From NCBI GenBank assembly GCA_020638455.1, contig JACKIK010000002.1:806001-870000 (forward strand): a stretch of 64,000 bases of DNA, given 5' to 3'. The notes under the pieces were generated by a model. It had not been told where the DNA came from. It saw nothing but the letters and a program-made list of their open reading frames with translations, and made no database searches. Origin of the DNA: Hyphomonas sp. (GTDB lineage Bacteria > Pseudomonadota > Alphaproteobacteria > Caulobacterales > Hyphomonadaceae). This document shows, piece after piece, positions 23,667-31,860 of this stretch. Every line of letters begins with the position of its first letter. Positions within the stretch are counted from its first letter, which is position 1. A program made the position numbers and the translations under genes.

Positions 23667-24860
23667 CTATACTTTCGCCGGCTTGGGTTCGCGCGGCATG
23701 CCGAGGCCGCGTTCGGAAATGATGTTCTTCTGGATCTGCGCCGTCCCACCGCCGATGATCAGGCCGAGATCGTACATGTAGCGCCACTGCCACGATCCAT
23801 CCGCCCTCAGATGATCCCCCTCACCGTAGAGAATGCCCAGTTCGCCAAGCGCATCGATGGCGAGGCCCGCGATCTGATGGTTCAGCTCGCAACCCTGCAG
23901 TTTCACGATCAGGCCGGCAAGACCAGCACTTTGCTTGTTCAGCGCCGCCGTCGTCACGCGGAGGCCGTTCGCCTGCATCGCATAGACTTCAGCCTGCAGC
24001 TTCATCAGCCGGTCGCGCAGCAGCGGATTGTCGATCAGCCGTTCGCCGTTCAGCGTTTCGGTCTTCATCATCTCAACCAGTTCGAGGAACCGCGCCTTCG
24101 TCGCATTCGGATCGCCCAGCATGCCGCGCTCGTGCGTCAGCGTGGCATTCGCCACCTGCCAGCCCTTGTTCTTCTCGAACACGATGCCGCTCTGCGGAAC
24201 CCGCACATCGGTGAAGAAGACCTCGTTGAAGTTTGCATTCTCCGTCATGTCGACCAACGGACGCACCTCGATCCCGGGCGTATCCATGGAGAACAGGACA
24301 TAGGAAATGCCCTCATGCTTCTTCGCATCGGGGTCCGTGCGCACGAGGCAGAAAATCATGTCCGCCTGTTTGGCCGTCGAGGTCCAGATCTTCTGGCCGT
24401 TGATGACGAAATCATCGCCATCCTCCACGGCCGATGTTCGCAATGAGGCAAGATCCGAGCCCGACCCCGGCTCCGAATAGCCCTGGCACCAGATCATTTC
24501 GCCATGCAGCGTCGGCCGGATGTATTTTTCCTTCTGCTCCGGCGTGCCGAGTTCCAGCAGCGTCGGCACCAGCATCGCAATGCCCTGCCCCGACAGCGGC
24601 CGGGCAATCCCCGTGCGCGCAAACTCCTCCGCGATGATCCGGGATTTCAGCAGATCCGGCTCGGCGCCAGAGCCACCATATTCCTTCGGGATCGTCCGCG
24701 CCGTCAGGCCATGTTCGATCAGCAGTTTCTGCCAGGCGAGGCGCTTCGGATTCTTGAATCCCTTGTCGTCCGGAGTGGGTGCGAGATGGGCATTCTCCGT
24801 CAGGATACGGTTCACGTCCTGCCGGAAGGCTTCGTATTCGGGGCTGAGGTCGAGTTTCAT
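23667..24860 (-). CDS. Acyl-CoA dehydrogenase (large subunit-like)
   Basis: A 397-residue acyl-CoA dehydrogenase. The FAD/substrate motif Gln-Gly-Tyr-Ser-Glu-Pro-Gly-Ser-Gly-Ser-Asp-Leu-Ala-Ser is at about residues 132-145, and Gly-Gln-Lys-Ile-Trp-Thr-Ser follows near 175. The C-terminus has Gly-Gly-Gly-Thr-Ala-Gln-Ile-Gln-Lys-Asn-Ile-Ile-Ser-Glu-Arg, the usual final helix. Together with the gene 4 nt downstream it probably makes a heteromeric ACAD, of the type used on steroid-like or branched CoA esters. Confidence 0.92.
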   Translation of the reverse strand: MKLDLSPEYEAFRQDVNRILTENAHLAPTPDDKGFKNPKRLAWQKLLIEHGLTARTIPKEYGGSGAEPDLLKSRIIAEEFARTGIARPLSGQGIAMLVPTLLELGTPEQKEKYIRPTLHGEMIWCQGYSEPGSGSDLASLRTSAVEDGDDFVINGQKIWTSTAKQADMIFCLVRTDPDAKKHEGISYVLFSMDTPGIEVRPLVDMTENANFNEVFFTDVRVPQSGIVFEKNKGWQVANATLTHERGMLGDPNATKARFLELVEMMKTETLNGERLIDNPLLRDRLMKLQAEVYAMQANGLRVTTAALNKQSAGLAGLIVKLQGCELNHQIAGLAIDALGELGILYGEGDHLRADGSWQWRYMYDLGLIIGGGTAQIQKNIISERGLGMPREPKPAKV

Positions 24861-24903
24861 GGGGCGAGCTTGAATCGGCTTCCCCTAGGTCCGGCAAGAG
24901 GGT

Positions 24904-26457
24904 TCAGAACCCGCCGCCCGTCTTGAAACCGCCACCTCCACGACGGCCGCTCCCACCGCCACCTCCACTCGGAAAATTTATCCGCGGACTACGTCTCCGG
25001 CTGCCGCCCATTCCGCCGCTTGTCGGAAACCCGATCGAGCCGCCCCTGTAGCCGCCACTGCGGCCGGCTTCCTTCGCGATCTCCCAGATCACATCGCCCA
25101 GCACGGGCGGAAGGCCAATCGTCTGCGACCTGCGCGAGCCGCCGAATCCCGGCTCCGCCCGCGGCTCCACCCGGCGCGCCGACCTCGAAAGATAGTCATA
25201 CGCCTTGTCGGACCCGATCCGCCCGGACACGATACCCGACAGCGCCTCATCCAGCGCAGCCGAAGAAACAATCGTATACGAACTATCCAGCCGCGCGGAC
25301 TTGAACCGGCGACGCAGGTCTTCCAGATTGGCAAGGTCGCCGCGCAGCCGGTCCGGCACGCCGGCGAGGCGCTCGGTCTCCAGTTCCAGCGACATCTGCT
25401 CGGTGCGCAGCTTCACCAGCGCGTCCACGATCCGGTCATCCTTCAGGTCGATGGTCTCTGCCGCGAGCGTGCGCAAATCCTGAAAGCTTTCCTGCTTCAG
25501 CCCGTTCTCAAGCAGGCGCAACGCGTCGCGCGCCGGCCCCGCCTCGTCGTTCAGCGCCGCGGCGTGGCGGGCTGCGATCTCGCCGTGCTCCTTTTCCGCG
25601 GCATCGATGGCCTGGTCCGTCGCATGCACCTGGTCCAGCAGGTCATCGGCCGTCTTGCGCAGCGCATTCGCGCTCGCCTTTTCCAGTGCGGCTTCCTCGG
25701 CGTCTTCCAGTGCCTTCAGCGCATCTGCGGCCTTCTCGTCCTGCTCCTTCGCATGCTCCTCAAGCCATTCGGGCAACTGGCTGAGCCGCTGGAAATTCAT
25801 CCAGGCATTGTCGTATTTTACGATGCTGGCCACCCAGCCGTCGAGGAAACGGATGAAGGGCCCCGCCTTGTACTCCGGCGTACGGAACTTCCGCTTCCAC
25901 AGATAGGAGAACAGCTTGTCGGCCTTGTACGGCTTGCCTTTGTCTTCAAGGTCCGCACGCGCCACTTCCAGCTTCTGGTGCGCCCGCGCTGCAACGGCCG
26001 CCGCGTTCTCGCTCGCCGCGGCCAGCGCCTTGTAGCTCTCATCTGCCTTCAGCGCCGCCTCGACCTCGGCCACCTTCTGCTCATAGGTCTCGACTGCCGC
26101 CTGGTGATCCGCCGCCAGCTTCGCGCGTTTTGCCTCAAGTTCGGAAATCTTCCTTGCGGCAGCATCCAGCGCCTCGCCTTCGTGCTTCACATAGTCGGCA
26201 TGCTCGTCGAGCAATTGGCGCGCCTCTATATGCAGCTTGTCCAGCCGGCCCTGTGCAACGCCATCCTGCACGACATCCAGCCGGATCTCCGCCAGCTCCT
26301 TGTAATGCGCCACCTGCGCATTGCGCACCTCGCCGGCCCGCGCTGTCGCCGCGTCCGCCGCCGACATGGCATCTGCCACCTGGCGCCGCATGTCGGCAAT
26401 CGACATGTCGATCCGCGACAGGGCTTCGAGGCCCGGCACTGCGCGCTGGCCTACCAT
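24904..26457 (-). CDS. Coiled-coil protein with Arg/Gly-rich tail, unknown function
   Basis: A 517-residue protein. Residues about 15-190 and 220-350 are long Ala/Glu/Lys-rich heptad-like helices. A more globular part holds Arg-Lys-Phe-Arg-Thr-Pro-Glu-Tyr-Lys-Ala near residue 190. Residues about 430-517 are low complexity, rich in Gly, Arg and Ser, with repeated Gly-Gly-Ser-Arg-Arg and Ser-Gly-Arg-Arg-Gly-Gly-Gly-Gly. No catalytic motif, signal peptide or obvious membrane helix is seen. It overlaps the stop of the DUF6384 gene by 7 nt and is the last gene of a three-gene operon. Confidence 0.7.
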   Translation of the reverse strand: MVGQRAVPGLEALSRIDMSIADMRRQVADAMSAADAATARAGEVRNAQVAHYKELAEIRLDVVQDGVAQGRLDKLHIEARQLLDEHADYVKHEGEALDAAARKISELEAKRAKLAADHQAAVETYEQKVAEVEAALKADESYKALAAASENAAAVAARAHQKLEVARADLEDKGKPYKADKLFSYLWKRKFRTPEYKAGPFIRFLDGWVASIVKYDNAWMNFQRLSQLPEWLEEHAKEQDEKAADALKALEDAEEAALEKASANALRKTADDLLDQVHATDQAIDAAEKEHGEIAARHAAALNDEAGPARDALRLLENGLKQESFQDLRTLAAETIDLKDDRIVDALVKLRTEQMSLELETERLAGVPDRLRGDLANLEDLRRRFKSARLDSSYTIVSSAALDEALSGIVSGRIGSDKAYDYLSRSARRVEPRAEPGFGGSRRSQTIGLPPVLGDVIWEIAKEAGRSGGYRGGSIGFPTSGGMGGSRRRSPRINFPSGGGGGSGRRGGGGFKTGGGF

Positions 26458-27419
26458 GTGACAATCGCCCCGCCCGGCGTTGCGACGGTGTAGGTCGGCC
26501 TGAGTTTGCCTGCCACCTTCGCGCCGATCACATCATTCTGGATGATCTGGTCATCTCCCTTGTCGGCGGCGACGCGGTAGAAATCCTCTTCCGAGACGCG
26601 CTGGCCCCATTTCTTCACCCGCTTGACGGTCTGGTCCTCCTCGCTCGTCACCGGCACTTCAAGAACGCGGCCCGCCGCATCCACCGCCTCGACGATCAGG
26701 TAATAGTTCCGCGTCTGGGGCGCATCGTCCGGAATGCGGAACACGCCCGAACGCGGCTCGCCCGGCCCGTACACCACGCGCACCTGATAGCTGACCGCGA
26801 GGTCGCCCTGCAGCGTCTTCAGGTTCGCCAAGGCCGCATGCGCGCCCTTGGCATCGCCATCCCGCGCAGCAGCCACCCCATCCTGATAGTAGGTCTCGGC
26901 CAGACCGCGCGCCTCGGCATCCTCCGTCGAAGTCTGGATCCCGGTCCGAAGCGAGGTCAGCTCCGCCGGGATCGTCTCGGCCAGCTCCACGCGCACGGCT
27001 TCGGCCTTCGCCTTCGCGGGCTCGACCACCCCGAACTGGTACGCCCCCCAGCTGAAGCCCAATGCCACCGCCGCCGCCGCAAGCGGCTTCAGCCACCTGT
27101 CGCGGGAAATATAGATGCCCGCCAGCCAGGTCTGGAAGGATGGCTTTGGCGGTTCGTAATTGAACCGCCGCTCCTCCAGCGCCTTGACGCCTTGCTCCAG
27201 CACGGAGTCAGGAACCTCGATCCCCTGCGCCGAATAGATCTCCTTCAGGCGCCGGATCAGCTCTTCCTTCCGCCCCTCGCCATCCATCTCCTTCGACAGG
27301 ATCTCGTTGCGATGGCGCAGCGTGTCGACCACGTCCATCGCGACGAGCACTTCGTCGAGGCTGCGCGCCTTGCCCGGCGCGGCAGGCGCCGGAGGGGCAG
27401 GCGTTTCCGTCCCGGCCAA
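26451..27419 (-). CDS. DUF6384-like membrane protein
   Basis: A 322-residue protein. The N-terminus has a Pro/Ala linker, then a conserved segment Met-Asp-Val-Val-Asp-Thr-Leu-Arg-His-Arg and Tyr-Ser-Ala-Gln-Gly-Ile-Glu-Val-Pro-Asp, which I associate with DUF6384. A single membrane helix sits at about residues 113-133 (Leu-Ala-Ala-Ala-Ala-Val-Ala-Leu-Gly-Phe), so the helical N-terminus is probably cytoplasmic and the C-terminal beta-rich domain faces the other side. It is 6 nt downstream of the TelA-like gene and coupled to the next gene. Confidence 0.72.
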   Translation of the reverse strand: MAGTETPAPPAPAAPGKARSLDEVLVAMDVVDTLRHRNEILSKEMDGEGRKEELIRRLKEIYSAQGIEVPDSVLEQGVKALEERRFNYEPPKPSFQTWLAGIYISRDRWLKPLAAAAVALGFSWGAYQFGVVEPAKAKAEAVRVELAETIPAELTSLRTGIQTSTEDAEARGLAETYYQDGVAAARDGDAKGAHAALANLKTLQGDLAVSYQVRVVYGPGEPRSGVFRIPDDAPQTRNYYLIVEAVDAAGRVLEVPVTSEEDQTVKRVKKWGQRVSEEDFYRVAADKGDDQIIQNDVIGAKVAGKLRPTYTVATPGGAIVTW

Positions 27420-27425
27420 GGCTGC

Positions 27426-28646
27426 TTACTTCCCGGGCATCAGGGCCAGCGCAGAGCCCTGCTCGATCAGCTTGGTCAGCCGGCGCTTGCCGTCTTCCAC
27501 AGCCTCGCGGATCTCCTCGGAATTCTTCGTGGAGAGCGCGCGCATCTCTGCAATGATCTGCTGGCTGCGCTCCTGATAAGCAACCACGCTGTCGACCAGC
27601 ATCTTCACGGAGGCGGCCGAAACGGTCGGGCCGTAGCCCGCCTTCGTGGCGGCTTCCTGGATCTCGCCGCCGACTTCAGCCAGCACTTCCAGCGACTGGT
27701 TCACGCCCTTCTTCATGGCTTCCAGCGTCTGCGTCGACTCATGCAGGCCGTGCATACCGGTAAAGCTCGCCGTCAGTGCCGTCAGCACCACTTCGTTCGT
27801 TGAGAAAAAGCTCACCGACTGCGCATAGACCCGTTCCTTCGCATTGGTCGTCTGCACCAGCCGCGCCATGATCACTTCGGACGTATTGTAGCCGACCGTA
27901 ATATTGTCGGAGAGGTCCTTACAGATCTGGTAGCGCTTTTCCTCATGCTGCAGGTCGCGCAGGCGCTCGTCGCGCGTCAGCTCCAGCTTCGCCCGCTCGG
28001 CCGGGTCCTCGCCGAGATAGCCGGCCACTTTCGCCACCGCCTCGTTGACGCGCCCGCGCGCCTTCTCCAGCTCGCCCTCGGCCTTCTTCAGCACTTCCAG
28101 CGCCATCACTTCCGACTGCTTCATCGCCCCGCGGAAATCCATGTAGGCGTTGAGGATCTTGTGTTCCCGGTCGATCTGGTTGGCGGACTCGTCCTGCACT
28201 TCCAGGTACAGATCCTTGATCTTGCCGAAGCGGGAGGCGATGTCGCCGCGCGTCATCTTCATCCAGATATTGGAGACCCGCTCCATGGTCGAAATCTTGC
28301 CGTCCTTGTACTGATCGACAAGGCTCTTGGCGTCATCGCGGATGGAGTTGAACGCTGTCGTGATGCCTTCGTATCGCTCGCCCACTTTCATCCCGGCAAC
28401 CTGTTCGCGCACGACATCGTTGAACAGGCTCATCTGGTCCAGCGTGCGGGCGATCGCCGTCACGCGCGTCTCGTCCAGGTCGGTGATCTGCTCCAGCAGG
28501 GCGACGATCGGCGCAGTGCCGGCCTTGGCGTTCTTCTTCGGGGCGAGGCCGAGTTCCTTCAGGCCGCCCATCGCCCGGTCAAGATATTGAAGGGCCGTCG
28601 GGCTGGTGGTCTGAACGGCGGTGGTGGTTTCTGCCATGGTACTCAT
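27426..28646 (-). CDS. TelA-like (toxic anion resistance superfamily) protein
   Basis: A 406-residue helical protein. Its second half resembles the TelA family: Asp-Leu-Ser-Asp-Asn-Ile-Thr-Val-Gly-Tyr-Asn-Thr, then Ser-Phe-Phe-Ser-Thr-Asn-Glu-Val-Val-Leu-Thr-Ala-Leu, and a late Ser-Val-Lys-Met-Leu-Val-Asp-Ser-Val-Val. TelA proteins are linked to tellurite resistance and cell-envelope stress, but their activity is unclear. An ATG three codons downstream (28637) is better spaced from the AAGGGG site. It heads an operon with DUF6384 and the RG-tail protein; the relation to tellurite is not shown by sequence. Confidence 0.68.
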   Translation of the reverse strand: MSTMAETTTAVQTTSPTALQYLDRAMGGLKELGLAPKKNAKAGTAPIVALLEQITDLDETRVTAIARTLDQMSLFNDVVREQVAGMKVGERYEGITTAFNSIRDDAKSLVDQYKDGKISTMERVSNIWMKMTRGDIASRFGKIKDLYLEVQDESANQIDREHKILNAYMDFRGAMKQSEVMALEVLKKAEGELEKARGRVNEAVAKVAGYLGEDPAERAKLELTRDERLRDLQHEEKRYQICKDLSDNITVGYNTSEVIMARLVQTTNAKERVYAQSVSFFSTNEVVLTALTASFTGMHGLHESTQTLEAMKKGVNQSLEVLAEVGGEIQEAATKAGYGPTVSAASVKMLVDSVVAYQERSQQIIAEMRALSTKNSEEIREAVEDGKRRLTKLIEQGSALALMPGK

Positions 28647-28794
28647 GTCCCCTTGATCAACTCAGGTGCGAACCGGCATCGGTTGCGCTCTCACATAACG
28701 CCTCCAGCCCCTTGAAAACAAGGCCGGTCCGGGGCCTTGCGCGACGCAGCGTCAAGCCGCTTAGCTCGGCGGACACAAAAGGGAGCGAAACACC

Positions 28795-29559
28795 ATGCCC
28801 GTGGAATACGAAAAGAAGGGCCATATGGCCGTCATCACCATGAACCGGCCCGAAGCCCGCAACGCCATCAACGGCGAAATGGCTGAGACCATGGAAGCGG
28901 CCATCGACCAGATGGAATCCGATCCGGACGTCTGGGTCGGCATCCTCACGGCGGTCGGCAAGGCCTTCTGCGCCGGGGCGGACCTCAAGGAAATCTCGGC
29001 CGGCAATGGTGCGGCGCTGTCGACGAAAAAGGGCGGCTTTGCCGGCATCGCCCGGCGCGAGCGCACCAAGCCGCTGATCGCCGCCATCACGGGCTCGGCC
29101 CTCGCCGGCGGCACCGAGGTCGCGCTCTCCTGCGACATGATCATCTGCGCTGACGACACAAATTTCGGCCTGCCCGAGGTGAAACGCTCGCTGGTTGCCG
29201 GCGCCGGCGGCCTGTTCCGCCTGCCGCGCGTCATCGGCAAGGCGATGGCGCTGGAAGTCATCCTCACCGGGGACCCGCTGTCGTCGCAGCGCGCCTATGA
29301 GCTCGGCATGGTCAACAAGGTCGTGCCGGAAGCCGATGTCATGGCCGAAGCCGAAAAGCTCGCCGCCCGCATCACCGCCAACGCCCCGCTCGCCGTCGCC
29401 GCCAGCCGCACCGTCGCCATCGACGCAACCAGCAAGACGGACGAGGAACTCTGGAAGGACAGCGGCAAGGCCTTTGCCGGCCTCGTCAACACCGAAGACT
29501 TCAAGGAAGGCCCCCGCGCCTTCATCGAAAAACGCGCCCCCGTCTGGAAGGGCAAGTAA
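28795..29559 (+). CDS. Enoyl-CoA hydratase/isomerase (crotonase)
   Basis: A 254-residue crotonase-fold protein. The oxyanion-hole strands are present: Ala-Phe-Cys-Ala-Gly-Ala-Asp-Leu-Lys at about 60-68 and Gly-Ser-Ala-Leu-Ala-Gly-Gly-Thr-Glu-Val-Ala-Leu near 101-112. The two catalytic glutamates of classic hydratases are in the expected loop region (Gly-Gly-Thr-Glu and Gly-Leu-Pro-Glu-Val-Lys). It hydrates or isomerises enoyl-CoA in beta-oxidation and is followed by a terminator-like hairpin. Its start faces the TelA-like operon on the other strand. Confidence 0.88.
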   Translation: MPVEYEKKGHMAVITMNRPEARNAINGEMAETMEAAIDQMESDPDVWVGILTAVGKAFCAGADLKEISAGNGAALSTKKGGFAGIARRERTKPLIAAITGSALAGGTEVALSCDMIICADDTNFGLPEVKRSLVAGAGGLFRLPRVIGKAMALEVILTGDPLSSQRAYELGMVNKVVPEADVMAEAEKLAARITANAPLAVAASRTVAIDATSKTDEELWKDSGKAFAGLVNTEDFKEGPRAFIEKRAPVWKGK

Positions 29560-29566
29560 GCGACGC

Positions 29567-29599
29567 CCCACCTCCTGTCGCCCTGCGACGGGAGGTGGG
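29567..29599 (+). terminator. Hairpin terminator after enoyl-CoA hydratase
   Basis: CCCACCTCC (29567-29575) pairs with GGAGGTGGG (29591-29599), and GTCG pairs with CGAC inside it, around a CCCTG loop. It starts 8 nt after the stop. The following tract is only moderately T-rich (CTTCAGCTTTC), so efficiency is uncertain. Confidence 0.6.
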
Positions 29600-29664
29600 C
29601 TTCAGCTTTCATGGCCCCGAATGAACGGCTGGCCAGTGGCCGCTAATCGCCGGGAGCAGTCATT

Positions 29665-29706
29665 GTACAATTGAGCCGTTTAAATGCATTCGATGCAAAA
29701 TTGTAC
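29665..29706. repeat. Nested palindromes upstream of an AT-rich gene
   Basis: GTACAATT (29665-29672) pairs with AATTGTAC (29699-29706); inside lies TGCAT-TCG-ATGCA (29685-29697). The sequence changes here from GC-rich to AT-rich. It may be an operator or an integration scar. Confidence 0.4.
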
Positions 29707-29836
29707 CTTCTATCCGTGGCGCACTTGTGACACCGACAACTGGAGCATCGCTCCTTTTTCGATCAAGCGATTGATCTAGTTCAACGTATTGATAGACTTA
29801 ACGCGCTGTCGATAATCTAGAGGATGAGACCACGAA

Positions 29837-30655
29837 ATGCGTATAGTCCTTTTTCTCTTGAGCATGCTTTCCTGCGCTGCCCCCGCTATAGGCGAAGGTT
29901 GGCCTACGGACGTCACTTCTTACGAGGTTTCGGGAATTAAACTTGGGGATACGCCCGACGACGCCCTCGCAGTCCTCCGTTCAAAGGGGTTCGACTGCCT
30001 TTATAGAAATCTCTTGGGTAATGATGGCCGACTGAAGGATTATGGTTACTCCGGACGCATTGAATGCAGTAGCGAGCCCGAGATTGTAAATAAATACTGG
30101 AACCTGAGTGAAAGTAAAACAAGAATTGAACTGACAATTGCCGCGACAGATTTTGACAATCTTGGCGACCCTGACAAACATTTTGTTCAACGTATTCACT
30201 TTATAGAAGCCTACAAAGACCCACCAAATACTTCTTCAATGCACGCGGCGCTGAAAGAAAAGTATGGTGACATCACGTCGGTTGACGTGAATCGAGACGG
30301 AGATGCACAAGCCCGAGCAGCATGGCAGGAAAAACAAGAAGCGTGCCGCAGCATTTACAAACAAAATGCTTACGGACAAAATAAGTGGGATAAAGAATCC
30401 CTATTGGAATTAAATGCCTGCAAAATCGAACAAAAGCGTCTGGAGAGCGATTTCTACCTGACGCTACCGTCCTCAGTGAACTACTCTTACACCTTTGACT
30501 CAACTGGGAGTACTGCAGACGTTGAGATTGTTGCTGAGTGGCAGGGATTAAAAATGGCAGCGGACGCGGATAGGGATATGCGGCAATTGATCAGTGAGCG
30601 AGATGCCATTGAGGGCCAATTCAAGATCGAGAAACCAAAAGGCACAACCTTCTGA
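29837..30655 (+). CDS. Exported hypothetical protein, AT-rich orphan
   Basis: A 272-residue protein with a signal peptide (MRIVLFLLSMLSCAAPAIGE). The mature chain starts with a Gly-Ile-Lys-Leu-Gly-Asp-Thr-Pro-Asp-Asp-Ala segment, resembling small periplasmic repeats in which an all-beta domain is followed by helices; the later part is rich in Lys, Glu, Asn and Gln. No catalytic motif is recognised. Codon choice is clearly more AT-rich than its neighbours (many AAA, AAT, TTT), and it has no operon partner, so recent transfer is likely. Confidence 0.68.
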   Translation: MRIVLFLLSMLSCAAPAIGEGWPTDVTSYEVSGIKLGDTPDDALAVLRSKGFDCLYRNLLGNDGRLKDYGYSGRIECSSEPEIVNKYWNLSESKTRIELTIAATDFDNLGDPDKHFVQRIHFIEAYKDPPNTSSMHAALKEKYGDITSVDVNRDGDAQARAAWQEKQEACRSIYKQNAYGQNKWDKESLLELNACKIEQKRLESDFYLTLPSSVNYSYTFDSTGSTADVEIVAEWQGLKMAADADRDMRQLISERDAIEGQFKIEKPKGTTF

Positions 30656-30903
30656 ACAAAAACATAAGGTCGGGTCATCATCGATCACGGTTTACCAGAA
30701 CGTCAGAATAGTTGTTGAGTATCATTCCCGCTGAATGGCGCCTTCAGAGAAGGCAACTTGCCTTTTCAATTTGACTACCAAAAGCCATTCAGCCTGCAAC
30801 GATAGTGTGTGACCGGAATGGGCCAATCTCTGCCATCCCACAGTTCTTCGCCGCAAACCCGCTCGGGGCCATTCCAGCCCGTAAAAGCAAGCCGACCCAC
30901 CCG

Positions 30904-31176
30904 TCACACGTTTTCCTTCTTCCTCGGCACCGTAACGCGCCGTGTCCTCGCGCTCGCTTTCGGCTTCGGCAGCAGGCGGAAGCGCGTCTGGCACCAGGCG
31001 AAGCCGACGCCGACATCCAGCAAGGCATCGGACCGTCCGCACGGGCACGCGAATTCCATGATTTCGAGCACGCGGTAGGTCTCGCCCGCGACAAGCGGCA
31101 CGGGCTGTCCCGTCACATGGTTCGGGGCCGCGTTCACGCACAGGACCAGATCGCCGGGGCCGACAGCATCGCTCAT
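30904..31176 (-). CDS. Small conserved hypothetical protein
   Basis: A 90-residue protein with a small beta-barrel pattern: Pro-Gly-Asp-Leu-Val-Leu-Cys-Val-Asn, then Thr-Gly-Gln-Pro-Val-Pro-Leu-Val-Ala-Gly-Glu-Thr-Tyr-Arg-Val-Leu. It has a Phe-Ala-Cys-Pro-Cys-Gly-Arg motif that could hold a metal, and ends in a basic tail Lys-Ala-Ser-Ala-Arg-Thr-Arg-Arg. It is not recognised. The ATG at 31176 lies in an otherwise open region with no competing frame. Confidence 0.55.
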   Translation of the reverse strand: MSDAVGPGDLVLCVNAAPNHVTGQPVPLVAGETYRVLEIMEFACPCGRSDALLDVGVGFAWCQTRFRLLPKPKASARTRRVTVPRKKENV

Positions 31177-31245
31177 CGCCCCGATCCTTTACCACAAGCG
31201 GCGCGACCGGCCTATGCTCCCGGCTTGCTCCGCCCTGCCGCGCGC

Positions 31246-31280
31246 AAAAAAAGCGGCCACCCGAAGGTGGCCGCAGCGTT
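31246..31280 (-). terminator. Rho-independent terminator
   Basis: On the minus strand GCGGCCACC and GGTGGCCGC form a 9-bp stem around a 4-nt loop, followed by seven T residues (31252-31246). It ends the acidic small gene at 31311. Confidence 0.85.
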
Positions 31281-31310
31281 TTGATTGATTGTTCAGAACC
31301 AGCGGGCCGA

Positions 31311-31652
31311 TCAGGCCGCCTCTTCCATCTCCTCTTCCTCGTCCGAGACTTCGTACAGGCAGCCGTACACGACCTCTTCGGGAATGGTGGCGAGGCGCGC
31401 AAGAATATCGGCCCCCTCGGCTTCGCCTTCTGCGTCGGCCCACTCCACTTCGGAAGCAGCCATCAGCCAGTCGGCGTCGACCAGCGCATAGCCTTCCTCG
31501 TCGAACGACTCTTCGAATTTCGTCATCGCTTCTTCTTCGCTCGCGGCATACACCGCCACGATCAGGTGAGCGTATTCCATCCCTTCGAGGGCGCCATCGC
31601 TCCCCTCACCGCATTCCACTTCGCAGGACATCAGATAGGCAGTTTGCGACAC
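31311..31652 (-). CDS. Small very acidic hypothetical protein
   Basis: A 113-residue protein, strongly acidic, ending in a run rich in Glu (Val-Ser-Asp-Glu-Glu-Glu-Glu-Met-Glu-Glu-Ala-Ala). A Cys-Glu-Val-Glu-Cys segment sits near the start and Ala-His-Leu-Ile-Val-Ala-Val-Tyr-Ala-Ala begins a strand followed by a helix. I chose the GTG at 31652 because GGAGAAAG is placed 5 nt upstream; an ATG at 31631 is an alternative. It has a strong terminator 31 nt after its stop. Function is not recognised. Confidence 0.65.
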   Translation of the reverse strand: MSQTAYLMSCEVECGEGSDGALEGMEYAHLIVAVYAASEEEAMTKFEESFDEEGYALVDADWLMAASEVEWADAEGEAEGADILARLATIPEEVVYGCLYEVSDEEEEMEEAA

Positions 31653-31860
31653 AGTCTTTCTCCGTAGTTGATCGCAGGGAACCGGCCTCCCGAGGGTCAC
31701 GCCGAACGGCAATGGTCCCTCCGGCGAACCGGCGGCATCAGTCTCAGGAAGCGCAGCAGCCCGGGTTCGCCAGCTACGCGCGTCACGCCAGCCAACCCGA
31801 ATTCGCAAGCCTACTGCTTCATGATCCCGCAGAAAGTCGCACGAATATTTTAATAACCTG

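Noticed and set aside
26130..27803. 557-codon open frame on the + strand opposite the coiled-coil, DUF6384 and TelA-like genes
   Set aside because: It is an antisense shadow in GC-rich code, with Arg/His/Pro/Leu-rich product and no ribosome site; the minus-strand genes have coherent domains.
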